Numbered from the stretch's first letter, positions 44,260 through 53,514 are shown. The stretch: DNA of 64,000 nt from Ochrobactrum vermis (GCF_002975205.1 NZ_PCOC01000002.1:2231411-2295410); one strand, 5' to 3'. Made by a program: numbers and translations. The notes: a model not told the origin generated them from the letters alone.

Positions 44260-44740
44260 CTAAGGGGTTTTTCCGCGCAGATGGCTCGACAAGAATCCCA
44301 GATTATCCTGTCCCAAATAAACTTCTCTGTCATATATGTAGGTCGGAGATCCTAAGACACCTTTTTCGGCAGCGGTCTCACGATCGTTTCGCCATTTTTC
44401 CTGAATCTCCTTGTCCTGTTCCGGGGACAGGAGATAGGTCCCGTTAAAACCTGCAGCGGCAACTACCGCACAGCGGACATCCGGTTGTACTATGTCCTTC
44501 GCTTCTTCCCAGAAAGCATGTTGCAGTGCCCGCGCAAGCTGTAACCAATTCTCCCCGTCAAGATCGGCAGCTATGACGAGAAAAGGCGCAGGAATCTGGT
44601 CCCCAAGCGCCAGTGATTTTCCACCAGCAAGGGTTTGCCGCGAAACCTCGCACACCGTTTCAGATCACGCGTGCCATAGGCGCGGCGCCCATTGGGTCGA
44701 TTCCTGGCTAATATTCCGGCATTCTCCTCGATGATCGTGA
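44260..44740 (-). pseudogene. broken DsbA-like 2-hydroxychromene-2-carboxylate isomerase
   Basis: The intact frame 44260-44655 carries the C-terminal two thirds: ALQHAFWEEAKDIVQPDVRC, a KGVLGSPTYIYDREVYLGQD block (the GxPT/xF motif of kappa-class GST/HCCA isomerases) and FLSSHLRG. Upstream in another frame the minus strand gives GRRAYGTRDLKRCARFRGKP, the family's rDLxRWA block. The thioredoxin-like N-terminus with the catalytic Ser/Cys is missing, replaced by an IS6 remnant. Non-functional. Confidence 0.65.
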
Positions 44741-44774
44741 CCAGCTAAGGCTTGATCTCGACTAGATGCCTTGA

Positions 44775-45369
44775 GGCCAGCTCTTCCAGAGTATCCCGGC
44801 GGCGATCCTGCTCATTCATGTTGTTCATATATTTTCTGGAGCGGATAGCAATGGGTTTGCCAGCCTGTCTGAGTTGATTCTCAGCATCACATTGCAAGTT
44901 AGCTGTTCTGTTGGTCTGGCTTCCGTCGATGGTAATTCGCTCCGCCTGCCGTGGTGGGCCAGAGCCCTAAGCAGAAAGCGTTTGGCGGCTGTCAGATCAC
45001 GGTCTCTACTGAAATAAACCTCTACCATATCGCCATTGTTTTCGATGGCGCCGTACAAAAACAACCATTCGCCTTTACATATATCTCATCGATGCTCCAT
45101 TTCCTTGTCACCTGGCGCTTCTGTCGATTGATAACGCTCAAGCAGTTTCGGACTGAAATATAGGACCCAACGGTGCACTGTGAATGATCCAGCGGGATGC
45201 CGCACTCGGCCATCATTTTCTTCAGATTACGCAGGCTCAGATTGTAAGCCAGGTACCATTGAACACACAGAAGACTGACAAACTTATCAAAATGACGAAC
45301 TTTAAACATCGGACTATCCAGCTTTTTGAAAGTTAGAAGCCTCATTGACGAAACATTTGCAACGGAACC
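44775..45369 (-). pseudogene. truncated IS6-family transposase with one terminal repeat, copy 3
   Basis: From the ATG at 45309 the minus strand encodes MFKVRHFDKFVSLLCVQWYL, then YNLSLRNLKKMMAECGIPLD, KRQVTRKWSIDEIYVKANG and VEVYFSRDRDLTAAKRFLLR. After a frameshift near 44955 it continues ERITIDGSQTNRTANLQCDA, then IAIRSRKYMNNMNEQDRRR, corresponding to the IS6 C-terminus, and breaks off into a gene remnant. The left end GGTTCCGTTGCAAATG (45369 downward) matches IS6 family termini. This is a different IS6 subgroup from the copies at 2760 and 30272. Confidence 0.82.
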
Positions 45370-45427
45370 GCAAGGAGATGTTGGAGGAATTTTCCCGAAG
45401 GCTCCCGGGGATTGCCAGTATTTTCAT
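45370..45427 (-). pseudogene. 5' stub of an NADPH-dependent FMN reductase gene
   Basis: From an ATG at 45427 the minus strand reads MKILAIPGSLRENSSNISL, the conserved N-terminus of NADPH-dependent FMN/chromate reductases, and is then cut exactly where the IS6 terminal repeat begins (45369). The rest of the gene is not in the window. Confidence 0.65.
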
Positions 45428-45506
45428 AGGTATTGTTGCCTTCCAATTATTCATCTCGCAATGACATTGTCTCTCTACGGGAGGCAATATAATTGCAGGG
45501 TGATCG

Positions 45507-46367
45507 TTATTGCAGCCGACCACGCAAGCCAACAGATCCCGCAATCCACCCAAGCACGGCCCGCACGCGCGCCGTCTTTCGCAGGTCTGGATCGGTCAGC
45601 AGCCAAAGCTCCGTTTCCAGTTCCGGAAGCGGACCAGTTCGTCGAGCCAATAGAGGATCAGGGTCGCCCAAATAGGTCGGCAGGATGCCGACACCCGCAC
45701 CTGCGCGGATGAGCTGATGAAGTGACAGTATTGAATTTGCCCGTATTACACAGTCACCCCCACCGATGTTGCGGGTGGCCGCGTGAAGGGGCAGATAGGG
45801 AATTTTTTCACTTGGACCAACCACGGGAATCTCAGCGCGGTCTTCGAAAGAGGTAGCTGCAAAAGCCGCCTGTTTGATGACACCGAGTTTTCGGCCCACA
45901 AGTCTTTCAGGCGGAGCATTCGTCGGGCGCAAGGCCACATCCGCCTCCCGAGCGGAGAGGTCCTGCAAATCGTTGGAAACCAGAATGTCCAATACGATCT
46001 TCGGGAACCGCTCTCGAAATCCGATCAGCTCAGACGCGAGCAACCCGGCAAAGAGCGTGTCCGTTGTAGTCAACAGCACGCTGCCCGCGAGATTCTGATC
46101 ACGATCGCTTGCATCCCGCTCCGCTTCGCTGGCAAGAGTGCGGATCTGCCGCGCCGCATCAAGAAGTCCCTGGCCCGCGTCGGTCGACTTGTAGCCACGG
46201 CGAAACCGTTCGAAGACACGAGCTCCAAGACGGCTTTCGATAGAGTTCAGGCGACGCATGATTGTCGGGCGACTTTGTCCGATCGCGCGAGCTGCGCCTG
46301 CAAGGGAGCCCGCTTCGGCAATCTGAAGCACTATAAAAAAATCGTCCCAATCAAGTTTCGCGTTCAA
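45507..46367 (-). CDS. LysR-type regulator with TTG start
   Basis: 286 residues. HTH: DWDDFFIVLQIAEAGSLAGA, then RAIGQSRPTIMRRLNSIESR and RVFERFRRGYKSTDAG. The only plausible start is TTG at 46367; AAGGTGAT lies at a suitable distance upstream and there is no in-frame ATG before residue 35. It is divergent from the quinone-reductase-like gene at 46456, a common arrangement for LysR control of NQO/MdaB-type genes. The C-terminus looks complete. Confidence 0.88.
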   Translation of the reverse strand: MNAKLDWDDFFIVLQIAEAGSLAGAARAIGQSRPTIMRRLNSIESRLGARVFERFRRGYKSTDAGQGLLDAARQIRTLASEAERDASDRDQNLAGSVLLTTTDTLFAGLLASELIGFRERFPKIVLDILVSNDLQDLSAREADVALRPTNAPPERLVGRKLGVIKQAAFAATSFEDRAEIPVVGPSEKIPYLPLHAATRNIGGGDCVIRANSILSLHQLIRAGAGVGILPTYLGDPDPLLARRTGPLPELETELWLLTDPDLRKTARVRAVLGWIAGSVGLRGRLQ

Positions 46368-46455
46368 TTTTGATCACCTTGTGTTCAGAATTCGGCCTTT
46401 CGCGTTCAATCCTGCACTCCTAATTTGGAACAGGCAACCAAGAAGGGAAACCTAC

Positions 46456-47193
46456 ATGCAGGTTCATATCGTCCACGCCCATCCAGAACCGACATCCTTC
46501 AACGCAGCTCTTACTAACCGGGCTCAAAAGACACTCAGAGACCAGGGACACATTGTGCATGTTTCTGATCTCTATGCCGATGCGTTCGACCCACTGGAAC
46601 AGGGCCGCCACTATCCGGTACGTATCGACGACAGCATCTTCTCACCGCTCGCCGAACAGAGGCATGCCTATGCAACGCATGCCATCCCGGTTGATGTGCA
46701 GAACCAACTTGGGATGCTGGAGCAGTCGGATCTTCTTATTTTGCAGTTCCCACTTTGGTGGCATGCGCCGCCCGCGATCTTGAAAGGCTGGTTTGATCGT
46801 GTCTTTCTGAGTGGCGGCATCTACACGAGCCGAAAGAGATACGACGCGGGCCACTTCAAAGGACGACACGCGTTGGTTTCCGTGACGAGTGGCGCGCCGG
46901 AGGCCGCCTTCGGCCCAGGCGCGCGCGGTGGCGATCCACAGGTAATGCTCTGGCCGATCCTATACTCCCTTCACTATCTCGGCTTTTCAGTCTTGCGACC
47001 GCATTGGACCTTCGGGGTACAGGGACATGGCTACACTTACGAAGACGAAAGTCACACCAGACAGCGACTGGAAGACAGCCTCATAGCCTGGGAAGATCGA
47101 CTGACTGGCGTTCACACAGAACCATGTCTGCATTTCCCGGGATGGCAAGATTGGGATGACATGGGCCGCGCCAGAGCCAGTTCCCGATCATAG
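46456..47193 (+). CDS. NAD(P)H dehydrogenase (quinone), flavodoxin-like fold
   Basis: 245 residues of the NQO1/MdaB/KefF-like group. MQVHIVHAHPEPTSFNAALT is the flavin-phosphate region; FPLWWHAPPAILKGWFDRVF and SVTSGAPEAAFGPGARGG are the conserved NQO blocks. AAGGGA precedes the ATG; the frame is open from a GTG at 46381 but that portion lies in the promoter region. It reduces quinones by two electrons and protects against electrophiles. Divergent LysR gene is its probable regulator. Confidence 0.9.
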   Translation: MQVHIVHAHPEPTSFNAALTNRAQKTLRDQGHIVHVSDLYADAFDPLEQGRHYPVRIDDSIFSPLAEQRHAYATHAIPVDVQNQLGMLEQSDLLILQFPLWWHAPPAILKGWFDRVFLSGGIYTSRKRYDAGHFKGRHALVSVTSGAPEAAFGPGARGGDPQVMLWPILYSLHYLGFSVLRPHWTFGVQGHGYTYEDESHTRQRLEDSLIAWEDRLTGVHTEPCLHFPGWQDWDDMGRARASSRS

Positions 47194-47570
47194 TACCGAC
47201 CGGGAGTATTACCGAGCTGCCCAACGAACCGGCGGTGCCAACGATTTTGCCCCACGTACTCAATTTCGAACGCGGGGAAAATTGGTTGGCAAAGGTTTGA
47301 TTGAGAATAAAAGTCAAGAACATCGCGATCCGCTACGCGCGACACCTACAGCCAACTTGTTGTTCAGATTGCCAGTCAGAACCGCTAGGTTGAAACGACA
47401 CTCGCAAAAACGAAACGCGTTTTTTGAAGGCGCTCATTGGCCGCCGCTATTGGAATAGCTATCACCGTCTTTATTGATAAAAATTGGTGAAAATCCCATT
47501 TTGAACCACAATCTGCACCTGTACAATCTGGAGGAGATCATGGCCGAGCTCAATTTCCTGATCTATCAGC
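47194..47570. other. gap with a very short strongly led ORF, otherwise unrecognised
   Basis: No supported gene. At 47539 an ATG with a strong GGAGGAG site opens a frame of only 21 codons (MAELNFLIYQLTNGSRRHCR), stopped at the end of the convergent SDR gene; it looks like the beginning of a gene whose remainder was lost. No hairpin terminator was seen between the two converging genes. Confidence 0.35.
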
Positions 47571-48257
47571 TTACCAACGGATCTCGTCGCCATTGTAGGA
47601 CATAAATGCCCCATTTTGAGGAGCGCCAGCGATTACCTTTCTCAATCCGCGGACGCTGTTGTCTACATTCACGACTGCTCCATCGCCGCCCATATCGGTT
47701 TTTACCCAGCCGGGGTGGAGCGCAATCACGTTTATGCCGTCGGCCTGAAGATCGGATGCCAGTTGAGCGGTCGCCATGTTCAATCCGGCTTTGGAGCATC
47801 GGTATGCGTAATCGTTGTCGTCGTCATCCAGCAAACCCTCTGAGATCGAGCCGGCACGACTGCTTATATTGGCAATCATCGGCTCCGTGCCGCGCGCCAG
47901 GCTGTTCCGCAATGCACGCGCTACCAGAACGGGCCCGAGCATATTAGTCCGGATGACGGCCATAAAATCATCTGGATCAAGCGGCGCAAGACCAGCAATG
48001 CGACTGCGAACAGCCGCATTGTTGATCACGAGGTCCAAAGGCCGCATGGCCAGACGATCCGCAAGCGCTGCCACGGAGGCCGGATCGGCCGCATCGAGTA
48101 TCTGAAACTCGATGCCGTCGATGTATGGCGCGTCAGGCTGGTGGCGACCACATGCAATTACACGCCAGCGATCCTCGGCATATTGCAGTGCCAGTTCGCG
48201 GCCGAGGCCGCGCGTGGCTCCGGTAATCAGGACAGTCTTTTGCCCGCAGTCAGCCAT
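47571..48257 (-). CDS. short-chain dehydrogenase/reductase
   Basis: 228-residue SDR. TVLITGATRGLGRELALQYA is the cofactor motif, LVINNAAVRS the NNAG equivalent, and YRCSKAGLN the YxxxK active site. The ATG at 48257 lies inside the end of the GH1 gene (eight-base overlap), which supports this start over the upstream frame to 48332. Last gene of the lacI-linked unit; it may oxidise or reduce the sugar or aglycone released by the glucosidase. Confidence 0.87.
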   Translation of the reverse strand: MADCGQKTVLITGATRGLGRELALQYAEDRWRVIACGRHQPDAPYIDGIEFQILDAADPASVAALADRLAMRPLDLVINNAAVRSRIAGLAPLDPDDFMAVIRTNMLGPVLVARALRNSLARGTEPMIANISSRAGSISEGLLDDDDNDYAYRCSKAGLNMATAQLASDLQADGINVIALHPGWVKTDMGGDGAVVNVDNSVRGLRKVIAGAPQNGAFMSYNGDEIRW

Positions 48258-49665
48258 TCCCAGCGCTCCGCGTTTCAATGTTTCCGTCCTGCCGTGCGAT
48301 AAGGGCATAGACCTCACCGGAATATTTGACACGACGCTTCTGAGTTTTGAAATCGATATGGGTAATGCCGAACGGCGTCATGTAACCATAGGCCCATTCA
48401 AAATTGTCTGTCAGTGTCCAGGCGAAGTAGCCCTTCACCGGCACGCCCTCATCGAGGGCTTCCGCGACCTGCTCCAGATGATCCACATAATATTTCGCAC
48501 GCAGATCGTCCCAGATATGCCCATTCGGCTCCACATATTCCGGCCGCGTTGCCACGCCGCTTTCGGAAATGTAAATTTCCTTTGGCGCATATCCGTCATT
48601 TACATAATGCAGAATGTCATAGATGCAGCGCGGCCAGACTTCATAACCAACTGCAGAATAGATGCCTTCCGGCTGCACACGGCGATAGTTGAGTGGTGGC
48701 AATTCGTCACCTTCGGCGATCACAGACCGGCGATAGATGTTAACGCCGAGATAATCGAGCGGCTCCGCAATCGTCTTGTTGTCTTCCGGGTGGATGGTCG
48801 GCAGGAGATCGCCGTAGAGCTCCAGCATGTCCTGTGGATAAGCTCCCTTGAATACGGCATCAAGGAACCAGCGGTTCTGTGCACCATCGAAACGTTTTGC
48901 TGCCGCAACATGGCGCGGATCGTCGGTGGCCGGTTCCGCCACGTTGAGATCAAACACAATGCCCACCGAGACATCCGCGCGTTCTGCACGAATGGCCTGG
49001 ACTGCCTTGCCGTGGCCAAGCAGTGCATGATGGCTTGATGTGACCCCGCCCTTTACGCCATCAGCCAGTCCCGGCGCATCTTCGGCGCTGGCATGACCTG
49101 ACCAACAGAAGGTCCATGGTTCATTGAGTGTCGTCCATTTCTTGACACGATCACCGAAACTGCGAACGGCAACCGAGGCATATTCGGCAAGCGCATCCGC
49201 AGTCTCCCGGACATACCAGCCGCCCTTGTCCTGCAAGATCTGCGGCAGATCCCAATGATAGAGCGTCGCATACGGTTCAATGCCCGCCTTCAGCAGATCG
49301 TCTATAAGGCGGTCGTAAAAGCCTATTCCCTTGGCATTGACCACACCACCGTACCCCCCCGGCAAAATCCGGGTCCAAGCGAGGGAAAAGCGATAGGCTT
49401 TGAGATCCATCGCTTTCAGAACCGCAATGTCCTCGCGCCAGCGATGGTAGTGATCGCAAGCAATGTCACCGCTGGACTGGTCAATGATGGCGCCCGGCTT
49501 TTTGCAGAAACGGTCCCAGATGCTCTCACTCTTGCCGTCTTCATAAGGGGCGCCTTCGATCTGATAGGCCGAGGTCGCGGCACCAAAGGCAAAGTCATTT
49601 GGAAAGACCAGTCCGGCGGCGCGCTTCTGCAGGTCTTGACGGGCTTTAACGATGTTTGGCATCAT
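48250..49665 (-). CDS. GH1 beta-glucosidase
   Basis: About 471 residues, full-length glycoside hydrolase family 1. FPNDFAFGAATSAYQIEGAP is the N-terminal GH1 signature. WTTLNEPWTFCWSGH holds the acid/base Glu. The nucleophile segment reads EIYISESGVATRP, a slightly unusual form of the common ITENG motif with the Glu kept. C-terminal GYFAWTLTDNFEWAYGY binds the glycone. No signal peptide, so it acts on imported beta-glucosides in the cytoplasm. Its start overlaps the permease gene by 20 bases. Confidence 0.93.
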   Translation of the reverse strand: MMPNIVKARQDLQKRAAGLVFPNDFAFGAATSAYQIEGAPYEDGKSESIWDRFCKKPGAIIDQSSGDIACDHYHRWREDIAVLKAMDLKAYRFSLAWTRILPGGYGGVVNAKGIGFYDRLIDDLLKAGIEPYATLYHWDLPQILQDKGGWYVRETADALAEYASVAVRSFGDRVKKWTTLNEPWTFCWSGHASAEDAPGLADGVKGGVTSSHHALLGHGKAVQAIRAERADVSVGIVFDLNVAEPATDDPRHVAAAKRFDGAQNRWFLDAVFKGAYPQDMLELYGDLLPTIHPEDNKTIAEPLDYLGVNIYRRSVIAEGDELPPLNYRRVQPEGIYSAVGYEVWPRCIYDILHYVNDGYAPKEIYISESGVATRPEYVEPNGHIWDDLRAKYYVDHLEQVAEALDEGVPVKGYFAWTLTDNFEWAYGYMTPFGITHIDFKTQKRRVKYSGEVYALIARQDGNIETRSAGNG

Positions 49666-51319
49666 ATTTTCTCTCAATTGTGCTGACGAGACTGGCCGCA
49701 GCCAGCGTGAGGAGAATGTAGAAGATCGCAGCCGAATTATACGGCGCGAACGGCAGGAAGCTTGCTGACTGGAACTCGCGCATGCGCTGCGTGATATCCC
49801 GAATGGACAGGATCGACAAAAGCGACGTGTCCTTGAGAATAGCGATCAACTCGTTGCCAAGCGGCGGAATGATGATACGGAAAGCCTGCGGCAGGATCAC
49901 CAGACGGGCGGTCTGCCAGCCATTGAGACCAAGGCTGCGTGCCGCCTCGATTTGTCCTCGCGGAATGGCGTTGATGCCGGAGCGAAAAATTTCCGCCAGA
50001 TAGGCCGAGTAGGCCAACGCCATCGCCGCCACGCCGCGGGCCATGTTTGGCGGATCGATCACGCCCTGCGTGGCATCCTTCAGCGCACCGCTCAAGGGTA
50101 GGCCGACATAAAGCACAATGACGAGCATAGGAATGCCCCGGATCGTATCCACGATGAATTCCGAGCCGATGGAGAGGGGATGACGGCGATGAACATGACC
50201 GCAAGCCGTCAGCAATCCGAGCGCAATGGCCAGAACGACGAAGGCAATACCTGCCGACTTGTCGCGGTCGTTCAACGCTTCCGTCTGCCACAGGACAGGC
50301 ATGTTCGCTGGGACTGAAGCCGCCGGAAGCAGAACCGCGCTGACGTCGCCCTTTTTGCCAAGGGCGGCGAGCGCTTCAGGCGAACCGCGAAATGTGCGCA
50401 ATGGCACTTCGTTTTCGGGACCGCCGGGGAACTGGCCGTATCGCACCGTACCAATCATACTTGATGGCGTGCCGGTCACCACTCCGATCTTGCTATCGAG
50501 CGTACCGGCGAGCGTATAGGCTTGACGCGGCTGAAACAGAAACCAGGCAGCCATGCAGGCCATCAGCAACGTCAGGCCGATGAAGATGAGGTCTCCTCGG
50601 CTACTATGCTGAAGCTTTTGAAGGCCAACCCAAAGTAGGGCCAGAAGCGCCGCAATGATATAAGCCGAAATGGCAGCCCGAATGGTTGTTGCAACCCCGG
50701 CGGCAAATGCCATATGCCCTGCAAAGAGGACAAGAAATAATCCAAGCCCGTTGATCGTTGCCAGCAGGATGAAACCCGCCTTGCGCGATCGCGACAGCCC
50801 GTTCCCGGATCGCCCCGTCAGGCTCAGGAGCAGACCCAGAACGGTCGCTCCGAGATAGCTCGACAGGATGGTGAACCCGTACCGATCAGTCGCCAGTGCG
50901 GCGGCCTCGGTAAGTCGCCGCGGTGTGACGCCTTTCATCACGAGATCAGACGTGAACGGATCGACCCCATTGGCCACAACCGAGTGCAGATAGGGATATA
51001 CGACAGGTGTTGCCATGAGCGCGGCAGCCGACAGGAGATTGAGCGCCGCACAAGGAACTGCCCAGCGCGTATTGTGCCTGCGCATGAAGAGCATCGTGGC
51101 AATACCGGAGCAAAAAGCTGCGCAAAGCAACACAAAACCCGGGACGAAAGCTGATGATCCGGGCTCGACGCCCAGGATCGCCAGAAGCGAACGCTGGTAG
51201 TCGTTCGAACTCGCGAAGAGATAGACGACAAATGGCAGTGCGGCGAGCACGATCATGTTGCTCGGACGCAAGCGCATCAAAAAGTACATTTGAACCGTCT
51301 CCCGACCCTCCGGATACAT
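49646..51319 (-). CDS. amino-acid-type ABC permease with long N-terminal extension
   Basis: 557 residues, more than twice the usual HisM/GlnP length. The last ~210 residues are a standard permease (IVDTIRGIPMLVIVLYVGLP, then the EAA loop EAARSLGLNGWQTARLVILP, and NELIAILKDTSLLSI). Residues 1-330 add several hydrophobic helices and a hydrophilic segment (about 270-350: TLDSKIGVVTGTPSSMIGTV, then GSPEALAALGKKGDVSAVLL) resembling part of a solute-binding domain. No ATPase gene is adjacent; the one at 60058 belongs to another operon. Overlaps the GH1 gene. Confidence 0.85.
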   Translation of the reverse strand: MYPEGRETVQMYFLMRLRPSNMIVLAALPFVVYLFASSNDYQRSLLAILGVEPGSSAFVPGFVLLCAAFCSGIATMLFMRRHNTRWAVPCAALNLLSAAALMATPVVYPYLHSVVANGVDPFTSDLVMKGVTPRRLTEAAALATDRYGFTILSSYLGATVLGLLLSLTGRSGNGLSRSRKAGFILLATINGLGLFLVLFAGHMAFAAGVATTIRAAISAYIIAALLALLWVGLQKLQHSSRGDLIFIGLTLLMACMAAWFLFQPRQAYTLAGTLDSKIGVVTGTPSSMIGTVRYGQFPGGPENEVPLRTFRGSPEALAALGKKGDVSAVLLPAASVPANMPVLWQTEALNDRDKSAGIAFVVLAIALGLLTACGHVHRRHPLSIGSEFIVDTIRGIPMLVIVLYVGLPLSGALKDATQGVIDPPNMARGVAAMALAYSAYLAEIFRSGINAIPRGQIEAARSLGLNGWQTARLVILPQAFRIIIPPLGNELIAILKDTSLLSILSIRDITQRMREFQSASFLPFAPYNSAAIFYILLTLAAASLVSTIERKYDAKHR

Positions 51320-51502
51320 TAGCGGAGGCGTTGCGTGTGGGCCAAGGCCAACGGAGTTCTAGTCGTTGGAACTGCTCGATCTATTTTGGCTATCCCGAAA
51401 GCCGCCCTGCGTTCTTCGGGATAGGCTCACCTTCTTGGTTTTGCGCATCATCTCGGCAGCACGTGCTTCAATTTCGCGGGTTCACCGCCAGAAATATTCT
51501 GA

Positions 51503-52249
51503 CTATTTTGCGCCCCAATATTTGCTGATGAGAGCATCAAGCGTGCCGTCTTCCTTGATAGCCTTGATCCCTTCGTTGAAGGCGGCAGCGGTTTCATCGC
51601 CCTTGCGGAAGACCAGCCCCAGCGGATCGGATTGTAGGTCGCGAATTGGAACAACGAGCTCGCCGGCGAATTCCTTTTCATAGGCTGGTGCGTTGGCGCC
51701 GTTGATCACCACACCGTCGACGTCCTTGTTCTTGAGCGCGATAACGGAAGCGCTGAAACTGTCATAGGCAATAACATTATCCTTGCCTACGATACCCTCA
51801 GCCACCTGAGCGTCAGTCGTATTCGCCTGGGCTGACAGCTTTTTGCCTTTCGACTTGAAATCATTAAGTGTCAGGCTATCGTCTTCTGCACGCATCAAAA
51901 TGGCTTGGCTGTTGATGATGTAAGGCTCGGAGAAATCCATCGCCTTCTTGCGTTCATCGGTAATCGAAACTCCGGATGCAACGAGATCGAAATTTCCCTG
52001 CTCCAGAGCCGCGAAAATGCCATCCCAGCCCGTGGTTACGAATTCCGCCTTGCAACTGATCTTAGCGCAGATTGCGTTCACCACGTCGACATCGAAGCCA
52101 ACGATTTGCCCGGTGGCGGGGTCGACGCTTTCCATCGGCGGTGAGGTCGTGTCGGAACCGACCTTGAGCATTTTTCCCTCAAGATCGGCCGCCTTTGCGG
52201 CGACAGTGGACATCAGCGCGAGCGTCAAAGCCAAGATTGTCTTTTTCAT
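51503..52249 (-). CDS. amino-acid-type ABC substrate-binding protein
   Basis: 248 residues with signal peptide (KKTILALTLALMSTVAAKAA). SBP_bac_3 fold: VGFDVDVVNAICAKISCKAE, then WDGIFAALEQGNFDLVASGV and SITDERKKAMDFSEPYII, the canonical polar amino-acid binding-protein blocks. GGAGG precedes the ATG at 52249. First structural gene of the unit, downstream of lacI. The association with a beta-glucosidase suggests a glycosylated or sugar-derived amino compound (for example an opine-like ligand) rather than a plain amino acid; this is inference. Confidence 0.9.
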   Translation of the reverse strand: MKKTILALTLALMSTVAAKAADLEGKMLKVGSDTTSPPMESVDPATGQIVGFDVDVVNAICAKISCKAEFVTTGWDGIFAALEQGNFDLVASGVSITDERKKAMDFSEPYIINSQAILMRAEDDSLTLNDFKSKGKKLSAQANTTDAQVAEGIVGKDNVIAYDSFSASVIALKNKDVDGVVINGANAPAYEKEFAGELVVPIRDLQSDPLGLVFRKGDETAAAFNEGIKAIKEDGTLDALISKYWGAK

Positions 52250-52368
52250 GTGTACTCCTCCCATTAGAACACTTTCAGCGAATGCATGAAGCGGCTTTGT
52301 CTCTGAAACAGCATTGAGAGCTGCTCGCCGGAGCGGTTCCCGCCACTCCGTAAAAAAGCCAAACCACT

Positions 52369-53439
52369 CTAGGAATTAAACTTCCCGCCCAGATCGTCGG
52401 GCTGGCGCGCGACGAGCTCCGGACGAAAAACCTCCCTCAGTTGCGCAGGGTCTTCCCCTCCCATGCGCCGCAACAGAAATTCGCCCAGCCGTTGCCCAAG
52501 CACTTCGATCGGCTGGTAGAGGGTCGTGACCGGTGGAGTGAAATAGGCGCTGACATTGATGTCGTCATAGGCGATGACATCAATGTCCTGCCCCACTTCC
52601 AGCCCCAGCGACCGCAATGCGGACAACACACCGAGCGTTGTCGATTCATTGACACAGACCAGCGCCGTCGGTGGATCACGCTCTTCGCGAAGAGCCAGCG
52701 CAGAATCACGTCCGAAGCGTGTGGACAAGTCGCCGCCGATAATCAGATCGGTACATGGCGCAGCACCTGCCTCTGTGAAGGCACGCGTAAAACCATCGAT
52801 CCTGTCGAGAGCATAAGAAAAACGCCTATCCGCATTCACCAGACCGATGCGCCGGTGCCCTCCAGCAATCAGCCGTGCAGTTGCGGCATGTGCGGCCCAT
52901 TCATTGTCCACATCGACATGGGCATAAACGAGCGTTTTGCGGCACCTCCCCAGAGACACGAAAGGAAAGTCAGCCTCCACCAGTATGTCGATACGGACAT
53001 CGTCGGCCAGCACACCTGAAAAGATCATCCCATCGGCCAGGCTTTGATCAACGATGCGGCGCGTGGTGGCGCAAGCATCGTCGAAACTGCGATAGCCATA
53101 TACGGAAAGCTGATAATCGCTCTCGTCGAGAACGTGGCTGAGGCCGCTAAGAATCTGCGTGTACTCGACCCCGTCCCATTCATAACCGGCGACCGAATTC
53201 ATCGGCATCAGCACGGCGGCTTGATAAGTCTTGCCAGTACGCAACGCCATGCCACGGGCGTTAGCCTGATAGCCCAACTCGTCTGCGGCGGAAAGGATGA
53301 TCTTGCGCGTCTCTTCCGTCACCACCGGCGAGCCACGCAATGCCTTCGAAATCGTTGCAATCGAATAGCCCGTGTGTTCCGTGAGCGTTTTGAGCGTAGG
53401 TCGCACGCGCGTTTTCTTTCGGTCAGTCGGCCTCGACAT
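52369..53439 (-). CDS. LacI-family regulator
   Basis: About 356 residues. N-terminal HTH RPTLKTLTEHTGYSIATISK, then ALRGSPVVTEETRKIILSAA and hinge ADELGYQANARGMALRTGKT, followed by a periplasmic-binding-protein-like effector domain. The ATG at 53439 follows GGAGCTGG. It precedes the binding-protein, permease, glucosidase and SDR genes on the same strand and should control them with a sugar-type inducer. Two operator-like palindromes lie upstream of its start. Confidence 0.92.
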   Translation of the reverse strand: MSRPTDRKKTRVRPTLKTLTEHTGYSIATISKALRGSPVVTEETRKIILSAADELGYQANARGMALRTGKTYQAAVLMPMNSVAGYEWDGVEYTQILSGLSHVLDESDYQLSVYGYRSFDDACATTRRIVDQSLADGMIFSGVLADDVRIDILVEADFPFVSLGRCRKTLVYAHVDVDNEWAAHAATARLIAGGHRRIGLVNADRRFSYALDRIDGFTRAFTEAGAAPCTDLIIGGDLSTRFGRDSALALREERDPPTALVCVNESTTLGVLSALRSLGLEVGQDIDVIAYDDINVSAYFTPPVTTLYQPIEVLGQRLGEFLLRRMGGEDPAQLREVFRPELVARQPDDLGGKFNS

Positions 53440-53482
53440 CTCCAGCTCCCACAATCATGACGACAAAAGGTAACAGCTAATA

Positions 53483-53514
53483 AAAACGTTTTCAAGGCAA
53501 TAAAAACGTTTTTA
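53483..53514 (-). promoter_or_regulatory. tandem LacI-type operators
   Basis: Two palindromes with the CG-centred LacI form: AAAACGTTTT (53483-53492) and TAAAAACGTTTTTA (53501-53514), centres 20 bases apart, about 45-75 bases upstream of the lacI start. The same TAAAAACGTTTT core occurs in both. No equivalent site was seen in front of the binding-protein gene, so the whole unit may be read from this promoter. Confidence 0.75.

Noticed and set aside
46355..46410. Direct repeat TTTCGCGTTCAAT in the LysR/quinone-reductase gap considered as a regulator site
   Set aside because: One copy is mostly coding sequence at the start of the LysR gene and the repeat lacks dyad symmetry, so it may be chance.
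52330..52368. GC-rich inverted repeat after lacI considered as a terminator
   Set aside because: No T-run follows it on the minus strand and the pairing is interrupted; not supported strongly enough to list.
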